Positions 35,176-47,100 of a DNA stretch of 64,000 bases are shown one piece after another. The stretch comes from Girardinichthys multiradiatus. Its lineage: Eukaryota; Chordata; Actinopteri; Cyprinodontiformes; Goodeidae. A program made the position numbers and the translations under genes. The DNA is taken from contig NC_061796.1 in NCBI RefSeq assembly GCF_021462225.1, positions 48,465,613 to 48,529,612 on the forward strand, given 5' to 3'. The notes beneath the pieces are model-generated. The model was not told the origin of the DNA, searched no databases, and saw nothing but the letters and a program-made list of their open reading frames with translations. Positions within the stretch are counted from its first letter, which is position 1. Each line of letters begins with the position of its first letter.

Positions 35176-38100
35176 ATGTGGGGGAAAACAGTTCTGCTGC
35201 TCCTTCACATCCTGGAAGGTAAAAACATTCATGTTTACCTTGAGGATTTTACTCTGATGGAGTTTCTCAAAGAGATGTGTAGAAAACCTTTCTTATTAAT
35301 TCATGTGACCCTCCAGTTATTGAGGGTGCGGTTCTGAAATCACTGAATCACCATCATTAATATTGAGCACGTTGCTTCTCAATATTTTATTGTCTGTTTG
35401 CCAGAGATAGTGAACAAACATGCAGCCAGGATTAGAAGGTCCAAACACAAAAATACATTTTAGCGGTAAAGATTCAGAAAAGCAAAACAACTAAAGAATC
35501 GGCCTCATAGACCTTGATGTGATTTAGGTTGCAGCAGGAATAAAACCTTTCCTATTTGGACCTCCATAGCTCAGCCATCATTTAAAGTTAGGAAATTGGA
35601 CTCTACCTGACCCAGTTATCATCTTGATTCCTTTTCCAGTTTTCCCATAATCACAGTTTAGGTTCCAGATTTTCTCACATAATTTTCAGCGGAGAGTGGG
35701 ATGATGAATCTGACCAATTCAATTCAATTCAATTCAAAAATACTTTATTAATCCCAAAGGGAAACTAAATGTTGTTATGGCTCATATCATCCAAGGTTTC
35801 CTCAAAGAGCCGTTGTAGATGCTGATGGCTGTGGGCAGGAAGGATCTCCTGTAGAGCTCTGTCTTACAGCAGATCTGAAGAAGCCTCTGACTGAAGACAC
35901 TCTGTTGTTGTAGGACAGTCTCATGAAGAGGATGCTCAGGGTTCTCCATAATGTTCTTCATTTTATGAAGAATCCATCTTTCCACAATGATCTCCAGAGG
36001 TTCTAGAGGAGTCTCCAGAACAGAACCAGCCTTTTTTATCAGCTTGTTGAGCTTTTTTAAGTCCCTGGTTCTGATGCTGCTTCCCCAGCAGATGATGGAG
36101 AAGAGATCAGATTCTCCACAACAGACTTATAGAAGATCTGCAGCATCTTGCTGCAAACACTGAAGGACCTAAGCTTCCTCAAGAAGTACAGTCTGCTCTG
36201 TCCCTTCTTGTAGATGGCTTCACAGTTGCATCTCCACTCTAGTCTGTTGTCCAGGTGAACACCGAGGTATTTATACTCCTCCACCACCTCCTCTTCTTCT
36301 CCCATGATAGAAATAGTTTTTGACTTATTCCTGTTTCTCTTAAAATCTACAATCATCTCCTTTGTTTTAGTCACGTTCCAGATGAGATGATTGTTTCCAC
36401 ACCATGACACAAAGAGGTCCACCACCTTCCTGTACTCAGCTTCTTGTCCATCTCTAATCCACCCCATGACTGCAGAATCATCCGAGTATTTCTGCAGATG
36501 ACAGGAGTCTGTCTTGTACTGGAAGTCTGAGGTGTACAGAGTGAAAAGGAATGGTGAGAGTACCGTCCCCTGTGGTGCTCCTGTGCTGCTGACTACCTGG
36601 TTAGACTCACAACCCTTCAGTCTCAGCCTTATTCTGATTCAGTCTCTCCAGTTGCATCTTCACTTGACTTTTTGAGACACACAGGTGGAAGGGGGAAGCA
36701 AAGGAAGCATCAGCATCTTCTGATATGGTTGAAGGCAAACATGTAGAAGCAGAAGGTTCTAGGGCTGAGGTGGAAGATAAAAATGTGAGGTGTTACTGGA
36801 CAGCTGTGGGTCCTGTGGGTCAAAGGAAGGTGGAATGTCTGTTTGGCTGTGAGCAGGAGAGGAGGATGCTGAGCTTGTTTCTGAACTGAACCTATTGAAG
36901 AATGTGTTGGGTGAAATATTCAGAATCTTTTGGATTTGAACAGTTTCTCCATCCAATCGTAGGTATTTTTGTCTCCTAGTGTGTCTTCCACTCCTGTAGG
37001 ACCAACAGCTTTCTGACCAATCAGAGCTCAGAGCCTAAAGAGGCACACCCACATGCTCATTAACTCCTTGTAGATTTCAACTCTGAATGGTTCTGGAGAA
37101 ACTGGACCCGAAGATTCTGTTTAACCTGTCAGATCTTCTACAAAAAACTTTTCAGATACATAAAAATCTAAATTTAAGGCCAGCAGAAAGTTCTGCAGCT
37201 CATAAATGTCTTTAAATCCACCTCTAGTTTTCACACAGTGACTGTTTCCATGTGGCTTACATTCTGTTTCTGTCTGCCTGTCTGATCCAATAGCAACCAC
37301 TGACTCTACAGCGTTTCTTACCTTCCTTAGCAGCTTCTTCTTCCTTTGAAATATCAGACTTCTTAACATGAAGAAGCAGATGTATGTGAACATTTTCAGA
37401 TAGAATTTGCATTGGCACCCTTTAATAAAAGTCTTTGTCTTGAACCTTCTGAAATCTTTCAGATAGATTTACTGTTTTGGACTCAGAAATGTAAATGTTT
37501 AATACTCTCACAGTATGGATTTTTCCAGAGCATGTAGACTCTTCTCGGCCCTTCACAGCAGAATACCATGCTTTGTTGCTTCCATTACAGCTACAGTGGC
37601 ATCTCCATGCTGGCAGGGGGCAACTTTTCCAGAGGCGGTTGTGTCCCCAGCAGTGGAGAGCAGTAGGATCATGCGTGTGCCAGGTGTGGCCTCCCTGCAA
37701 CACTGTGTGGCGGCGTGTTGCGACCTGCCTGGCTACGACCTAGCCTGGCTCTTTAAGGGGCGCTGCTACATCCTGAGCTGCCAGGAGGGGGCGAACTGTC
37801 AGCCCCAGGTTAGGCCTGGGGCCGACTCAGTCGTGGCCTTCCTGCAGAGGGCGTCCCCGCAGTCCCTGCTGCTGCAGTCTCTGGTGAGAGGAGAGCCGTA
37901 CAGCAGGCCCTGGGGGACCGACAGGGACTTGGATCCACTGAAGGGCCTTGCCCTTTTTGATGGGCCCCGCTCAGGCCATTCAGACCCGGGGATGGTGGAT
38001 GTGGAGTACTCAGAGGGTGACCCAGAGGTACGGGGCAGAGTCGGCTCAGAGGTGGATCAAACCCAGGACACATTCAACCAATCACAGGAAGAGGGTCCTG

Positions 38101-41100
38101 AAGAAGTGGGGACAAAGAGCAACATGACCCAAATCAAAATGCTGTCTGACAAAACAACGTATCATAAGGACGAGGACGGAACCATGGCGCCAACTCATCC
38201 TGCTGCTGCAGAGAAACCTGTGAGTGAAGACTGCAACCTGTTTGTGCCTGAAAAACACAATCAAATAAACTGATCTGACCAGAACCATTAAGAATAAACT
38301 GTCTGTGTATCAGAACCATTAAAACAGAAAGATAAGAAAACAAACTATTTTCCAGTGTCTGGGAAACATATTCATGCCCCTTGAATTCAATTCAATTCAG
38401 TTTTATTTATATAGCTCCAATTCACAACACATGTCGTCTCAAGGTTCTTCACAACAGTCAGGTTCATACATTCCAATTAATCGTAACCATTGAACAGTTC
38501 AGTCAGATTCAGTTATTTATTCAAATTGGATAAAAAGTTTTTCTATCTAAGGAAACCCAGCAGATTGCATCCAGTCAGTGACTTGCAGCATTCACTCCTC
38601 CTGGATGAGCATGTAGAGACAGTGGACAGTCACTGGTGTTGACTTTGCAGCAATCCCTCATACTGAGCATGCATGTAGCGACAGTGGAGAGGAAAAACTC
38701 CCTTTTAACAGGAAGAAACCTCCAGCAGAACCAGAACCAGGCTCAGTGTGAGCGGCCATCTGCCACGACCGACTGGAGGTTTGAGAGAACAGAGCAGAGA
38801 TACAAAGAGAACAAAGAAGCACTGATCCAGGAGTACTTTCTATGGGAAGGAAAAGTAAATGTTAATGGATGTAGCTCCTTTAGTCGTTTCATCTAGAAAG
38901 AAAGAACAGATAAACTCTGAGCCAGTTTTCAAGGTTAGAGTCTGAAAGAGAGAACATAGAGTTAGTTACAGTAGAAGCTCAGTCAGTAGCCATGTCTAGG
39001 AGAGAGAAAGGGTTAAACACTGAAAGACAGGGCCATGTGGATCATCTGTAGAAGGTGAGCATTAAGTTGTTGCCAGCAGAAGCTTGGACAATGCCCCTCT
39101 CCAGAAAGGTGTCACAGGTAGACACAGAGTCAGGCCAGGTGTAGCTTCTAGGAAGAGAAAAGAGAGAACAAAGTTAAAAGCTGAAATAACAGCAAACAAT
39201 GCAGAATTGGAGAGTAGTATGAGAATGTAGCGAAGAGAGTGAAAGTGGTCATTATGTCCTCCAGCAGCCTAAGCCTATAGCAGCATAACTACAGAGATAG
39301 TTCAGGATAACCTAAGCCACTCTAACTATAAGCTTTATCAAAAAGGAAAGTTTTAAGCCTAGCCTTAAAAGTAGACAGGGTGTCTGCCTCACGGACTAAA
39401 ACTGGGAGCTGGTTCCACAGGAGAGGAGCCTGATAACTAAAGGATCTGCCTCCCATTCTACTTCTAGAGACTCTAGGAACCACCAGTAAACCTGCAGTCT
39501 GAGAACAAAGTGCTCTGTTAGGAACATATGGACCAATCAGATCTCTGATGTATGATGGAGCTAGATCATTAAGGGCTTTATATGTGAGGAGGAGAAGTTT
39601 AAATTCTATTCTGGATTTAACAGGGAGCCAATGAAGGGAAGCTAAAATAGGAGAAATATGATCTCTCTTTTTAATTTTCATTAGAACTCTTGCTGCAGCA
39701 TTTTGAATCAGCTGAAGGCTTTTAACTGCATTTTGTGGACATCCTGATAGTAAAGAATTACAATAGTCCAACCTTGAAGTAACAAATGCATGGACTAGTT
39801 TTTCAGCATCACTCCTGGACAGGATATTTCTAATTATGGCAATGTTCTGGAGGTGAAAGAAGGAAATCCTAGAAACCTGTTTAATATGGGATTTAAATGA
39901 CATGTCCTAGTCAAAGTTAACACCAAGGTTTTTTACTTTATTATCGGAGGTCAATTTAATGCCATCCAGGTTAAGTGATTGACTAAGCAGTTTCTTTTTT
40001 AAAGACTCCGGTTCAAAGACGACAACTTCTGTCTTGTCTGAATTTAGAAGCAGATAATTTAAAGTCAACCAAGTTTTTATATCTTCAAGACATGCTTGTA
40101 GTCTATCTAACTGGTTGGGCTCATCAGGATTTATGGATAAGTAAAGCTGAGCATCATCAGCGTAACAGTGAAAATTTATCCTATGCTGCCTGATAATTTG
40201 ACCTATTGGAAGCATATATATAGTAAAGAGAACTGGCCCAAGTACTGAACCCTGTGGTACTCCACAATTAACCCTGGAGTTTAAAGATGATTTATCATTT
40301 ACATGAACAAACTGGAATCTGTCAGACAGATAAGATTTAAACCAGCCTAGCGCTGTTCCCCTGATCCCTACAGCATATTCCAGCCTTTCTAAGAGAATAT
40401 TATGGTCGACTGGATCAAATGCAGCACTGAGATCTAACAGAACCAGAACAGACACAAGTCCATTATCTGAGGCCATAAGAATATCATTAGTGACTTTCAG
40501 CAGAGTTGTTTCAGTGCTATGATGAGCTCTGAAGCCTGACTGAAACTCTTCAAACAGGTCATTGTTGTATAAATGTTCACACATTTGATTAGCAACTATT
40601 TTCTCAAGACTTTTAGATAATAATGGAAGATTGGATATAGGTCTGTAATTTATTAAATCATCTCGATCAAGCGAAGGTTTCTTAAGTAAAGGTTTAATTA
40701 CAGCTAACTTAAAAGCCTGTGGTTCTGATCCATTTACTAAAGATAGATTAATCATATCTAAAATGGGGCTGGTAATCAGAGGGAACATTTCCTTAAATAA
40801 TTTGGTTGGGATTGGGTCTAACATACAAGTTGGAGGTTTAGGCTTGAACCCCTCTTGTCTCATTTTAACCACAGACAAAGTTTTACTAGGACTTTGTCTG
40901 ATGGACCAACACAAAGCTGAGCAGAATTCACCCGTCACCAGAAAAAAACTGGGTTTTCTTTTACAAATAAAACTCTCAGTAATGCATTCAATAGAGTCAG
41001 AACTCTATAGAACCACATCTGGGTGGAGGTGTTCTGGGGTCTATCTCTAAAACAACGCAGGCGCAGTCAGGTTTGATGGAGAACATCTGTGAACATCAGT

Positions 41101-44100
41101 TTTAAGTCTTCCCACAGATCTGTTTTGTTGGAGTTAGATCTGGACTTTGACTAGGCCATACTAAGACATGGATATGCTTTGATTTAAACCATCTCATTGT
41201 ATCTCTGGCTGTATGTTTAGGGTGGTTGTCCTGCTAGAAGGCGAACCTCCAGCTCAGTCTCAGGTCTTCTGCAGCCTCTAACAGGTTTTTCTCCAGGATT
41301 GTCCTGGATTTACCGCCATACATCTTCTCATCAACTTTGACCAGTTTCTCTGTCCAACAGCATGATACTACCACCCCCCTGTTTTTTCTAGAACTTTATT
41401 TTTATTTGGTTTTCATGACTCATACAAACTGATAGATGTAATTAAAGGTTATGACCTTCTCCAAACAGTAATCTCACAGGTCTCAGTGTAAATACCACGA
41501 CGCATATTCAGAGACACCATTGAATGTGCCGACGTGTGGAGCAGCATACAGTTTAGCTGTTCAGAATAACGGAGCGTTCACGGTTCTCCACCTTTTAGTG
41601 AACAGTTCCCTCTGCATCCTCGGTGAGGGATTCTCTCCATCTGATAGTTTTCTCTAACGTTTTCAGTCCAGTTGTCAGTGCTGGGATCTGATTAAAGTCA
41701 CTTGATGGTGAAGCGTTTAACAGCTGCAGTAAACTGTGAACACCACTCTGTTTGACAGTGGGTGGTGTTTACAGGTTGAGGTGGAGTTTTCAACTTTCCT
41801 TCACTCAGATGATGGAATGATCAGTGTTCTAGGAAATGTTCCAAGCTTAGGGTGTTGTTGTAGAACCTAACCCTGCTTTAAACAGAACCAGAACTTTCTC
41901 CTTGACCTGTCTGCTGGGTTCCTTGGTCTTTATGATGCTGGTTGTTCTCGAATGTTGTCTAAAGAACATCTAAGGACTGGTTACTTATTGGGAGACACCT
42001 GGCAGCTTGTTGCACTGGATTTTATTTGGGGGTATTAGAGTAAAAATACAAATGCACACCATACATACTTCATACTTTTATTAGTTAAAAATGATTTTAA
42101 AAAAAAACACTTTTCTTCCACTTCTTTGTTCTTCACTACTTTGTGTTTGTCTGTCACAGAAATTCCCAATAAAATAGATTGGAGTTTGTTATTGGACCAG
42201 GACAGAATGTGGAAAGGTTCTGGGTGAATCCTTTCAAAACGGTTAGAGTATCTTCCATTTTATTTGACTTCTTCTTCTACTTTTCCACTAAAACATTTTC
42301 CAGTTTTCCAAGAAGAACAAGATCAGATGAAGATCAGAGGAAATATTCCAGACGGACACATGTTGAAAGTTCTGGGGTTTTGGCCAACAGAAATTCTAAC
42401 AGAACCTCTTAAACGTGTTCAGCTCCTTCCTCCTCAGCAGGTAGGAATTTATCGCTCCTCTTCATCCTGTTTTTTTTTTTCTTTCACTTTTTCAGACAGA
42501 AACGCAGAGAACTGCAGTCTTTCCATCACTGACGCCTGCCACTGACTCCGCCCCAACAGATCACATGACCACACCCTCTGACATCATCAGCACCACAGTG
42601 AATCCAGGTAGGTGACCCTGAACTGTTCCTCGGATCATTTGCAGAACATTAAGGGAAACTGAGCTATGAAGGTCCAGTCAGTTCAGAGTCAGAGGTACCG
42701 AACTCTGCCAGCGCAGTCGGGTTGACAAGAAGGTTGTTTTAGGGGAAATCAGGAAGGCAGAACCATCTGATGGTTAAGATGGTTCTGAAGGATGAGCTGT
42801 TCTCTCTCTGTTCTTTCCCTTTATTAAAATCAGAGATAGAACCAGTGACACCACAGAATAACACTGACTGGTCCAAAACTGTTCTGGTTGTTTCCATGGT
42901 AACTGGTGTTGTTCTGTGAGAGTAGCTGCTTAACTTCAGGACACCAAAAAAATCTCTGTGAGTGGGTCAAAACCAATGGACCTGCTGCACTTGCAGAAAT
43001 ACTTCATCTTGATCCATTTCATCAGTTTGGTTTGGTTCTGGTCCCTGTGGTTCCCTCCTACCTAACTGTGAGATTCAGCAGGTTCGTCTGGAACCTCTCC
43101 CTGCAGATCCTCCCCTGGCAGCGTCTCTGGGAGACCCTGTGGATTTCAGCGCCGCCGTCCCATCAGAACCAACAGATTTCTCTGAAACAGGAAACAAGCG
43201 TACATCAGGTCTGATCGGAAGTCCTGCACATTGTTCTGGTTCAGGTTCCTATACTGCTTACTTGATGAGTAATAATACGTTTTTAATGAGTTTTACTTTC
43301 AAATGGACTCTAAAGTAGACAGGCAGCCGGTGGAGCGAAGCCAGAACAGGGCTAATGTGTTCCTGTTAAAATGCATGCAGCAGCGTTTTGAACCAGCTGC
43401 AGGCGTTTAAGTGAGGACTGGCTGTTTCCAAGATGGAGTGAATTACAATAATCTAGCGGATGTAATGAATGCATGGATTACTGTTTCCAACTGTTGCCTT
43501 AAAGGAATAGATTTTGCCTTTGCTATTTTTCTTAAATGGTAAAAACTAGACTTAATGGTGGCCCTTATTTGACCATCAAGTTTAAAATCACTGTCCATCT
43601 TAAAACCAAGGTTCTAACTGTGGACATAATATACATTGCCAGGGGGTCTAAATTAACAGGAGGTGTCTGACATGCTCCACAAGGTCCAAAGACAGGTACC
43701 TCAGTCTTTTTTAATTAAAATGAAGGAAATTTAAAGCCATCCAAGCTTTAATATCCTCAAGACAGGATAAAAGAGGTTTGATGGACCAGGCATCACCTCG
43801 CCCTAACGGGTCACAGCTTTGGTAATCATCAGCATAACAATGGAAGGAGATGCCATATTTCCTAAAATTAGACCCCAGAGGAAGGAGGAACAGAGAAAAG
43901 AGCAAAGGCCCTAATATTGAGCCCTGGTGGACCCCACATGACAGAGGAGCAGAAGATGATTCAAACCGTTCAACCAAAATGTTCTGTCTGGCAGATTGGA
44001 CCTAAGCCACTTCAGAACGGACCCACCAATACCTAGTTGGTGCTGTAAGCGTGACAATAAAATGCTGTGATCCACTGTATTGAAAGCAGCAGTTAGGTCC

Positions 44101-47100
44101 AGCAGGACAAGGATCAGAGTCACCAGAATCACAAGCCAGGAGAATATCATTAGAAACCCTCAGCAGGGCTGACTCTGTGCTATGAAGTGCTTTAAAACCC
44201 GACTGGAACACATCCAGGATTTACAGAACCATTATTAACTAACTTGCTATATGACCCATTATATAAAACCTGTCTCTGAGCTTAGTCTTTTTGTTCTGAC
44301 AGGCCCGGTAAAGTTCCATCAGTCTTTATCAGCTACCGTTGACCTTCTGAACCACGACGTGACCTCTGACCTCTCCACCTTTTCCTCAGCTGCTCTCCCT
44401 CCAACCACAAGAACACTGGTTGCTGCCACTGCAGGTATTTACATGTTTCTAGTTCCACCAGGTTCTGGTTCTGACTCAGAGCAGTTTCAGATACATGAAA
44501 GGACTGGGTTGATGTTCTACCTCAGATTATCACGTCTCTGTTAGCTTCTGTCAGATGTTCTGAATGGTCCGATTTAAATGTTTGTTTAATTTTGTTTTAT
44601 TTTTATATTTTCCAAAAAGTTTTTTTCTCTTTTTGTAAACAAAAACCCAAAACTTACGGTGGCCGTGGGGTGCAAAACACTTTTACAAGTACCGAAACAA
44701 ATTTACATTTCAGAAAACAAATTTACATTTCAGAAAATCAACCGGAAAGGGAATGTACCAACGCCGAGGCTGACCCGGAAGTCAGCCTCAGGGCTGCATC
44801 CTTCGAAGGCCGTATTTGTTGGCCGATTACGTCACAGCGCGGCGACGAAGGCTGTCCCAATTCATGAATCATTCCGAGCAAATGCTGCCAACAAATGTGT
44901 CCTTATTTTGTCCGATGTGAAGGATGCGTTGTGAGTATCCTTCGCGGCCCATCATTTCCCATCATTCATTGCGGGTCGAAGCGGATTGGTCAAGCAGGAG
45001 AAGCCATGGCGGACCATAGCAACAAAAGCTGTGAGTAAATTGTGGAAAATTACACTTTCTGTGACACAAATTAAGTTCTACAATGTTTTTAGTGCGGGAA
45101 TATAACTATGTAGACGTGAAATATCTGCTTGATTTATCTAGACATCGCTTAATTTCAAATGTGCTCCGACGTGTTCGGAGTTTTCCGTTCCCGGCGTAGT
45201 AACCGGCTCGCCTCGCCAGTCCTACCGGCGGTGAGGTGAGCTAGACCCGGTAGAGATCTGACCGGACTATCGGCACTAAGCTCCCGCTGGCAGTCATCAC
45301 AGTGAACGTTTAACACAAGTTATTTCTAACAGTTTATGTTATTATTTTAATTGTTACTGAAAATCTATTTAATATTTCAGGTGATATTAAGGTTAACCAG
45401 AATAAATGGTCAGTTTTATGTAATCTAACTGTATCGCTGGAGAGTGTGATTGAGAATAAATAAGCTTTTCAATATTCATTTTTGATGAAGAAATGTGCTA
45501 TATGTTTTAAAAGTTTATTTATAATTCAGTTAGCATTATAATTTCTGATTCCAGGTAAACCCGACGAGGAATAAACCTCCAAATGTAAATGAATCTCAGT
45601 AAAGAAGTTAAAAGTTTGAAAGAGCTTGTTTTAGTCATTAGCATAGAGATATTTTCTTCAAAATTAAGACAAATGTAAAATTAAAAAAGACTTTTTTTTA
45701 CACTGATATTAAGCAAGATGGTTTTTTTTGTTGATTTTATTGTTTAGGTACAAAGCAGCAGACGGGTCAGTTTATGAAGCTCAGGGATCAGAACCACCAC
45801 CTTTTTACTGGAGCTAAAAACTCAGCCACCGTGGCTTGGAGGTACAATAACTACATTCTTTACAGTCAGTTTCTGTCCAGTTTTAATAACTCCTATCTTT
45901 CTAACTTTCATAAATATCCATCCAGTGATTAACATACTTCTTTCAGTTTAGGACAATTCTGGAGAAGATGGACCAACAGGGGAAGGTCACCACCTTGCAG
46001 GACAACACAATGTGGGACAATTTGAAAAAAAAAAAAAATGAATTTAGATTATGTTCAGAAGTTCTCATGTCACACAAATAAAAACATATTTCTAAAAGTC
46101 TTGTTGGTTTCTCTGTTTAGTCAACTCTTCTTTTATTCCATCTAACTTTAGGATTGTAAGTATCCAGGGTCAGGAGAGGGAGTCAGTGAAAAGCCCACTG
46201 CTGCTACTTGGACCTGGTTTGTCTTTATGGATGAGATGTTGGGTCAGAGGTCTTCCACAACACCTCCTGTCCTGATTGCCTCCATCCCTGAGGACACTCC
46301 AGGGCCAAGTGGAGCGGTGGACAACCAGATGGAGAAGGAAGACAGTGAGCCAGCAGGAAGGGGTCAGAAAAGAAAGAGGGACAGAGATGATGGAGTTGAT
46401 CAGGGAGGACATGAGGACACAGAGAATGGACAGACTGTTTTCCATCTTAGAAAGAATGGTACTGAAATAAGGTGCTACATAAGAAATAATATAAAGTTTT
46501 GTTCAGATTGTTTCTTAAAATTTTAAGGTGTTCTAATAAATTTCTAAATTGTTTTTGTCACTAATGTATTTTATTTCCATTTGATCCAACAATACATCAA
46601 CTTCATTTAAAGTTATAAACAGAATTTATTATGAAAAATACAAATAACATTTTAAACAGAATGAGGGAAGAAAACATTCAAACAGATCAAGATTACAAGA
46701 CAAAAGGTATAAAATAAAACTATGTACAAATATTTACAATGGAGACAGCAGGATCAACCTGAGTGACCAGTTCCTGGTAAAACCTCTTCAACAGAACAAA
46801 GAGGCAGATGTCTTTCTGAACAGAAAGTCTGGAGATGTGGCTAAATCTCTCACAAGGTCAGAGACTTGGATGGATGCTGCAACTGAGACCTTTGGTTTGT
46901 CTTTCTGGATGGTGAGCGAAGCATCACACAGGTGGTCTGCAGATGTTTGTGATGTCTCTCTCCACTGTCCACGTCATCGTCCATCAAGTGGGTTTAAAGG
47001 GCGGCTGAATTGACGGCTGCCACATCACTAAGATGTAATCGGAAATATGCAGAAATAGAAGATGGTGCTCACAAAATATTACAATTAGTTATACTCCTCA

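Noticed and set aside
37121..37393. Minus-strand 90-residue frame in KIAA0319 intron 1
   Set aside because: No recognisable domain or splice signals and the composition looks random.
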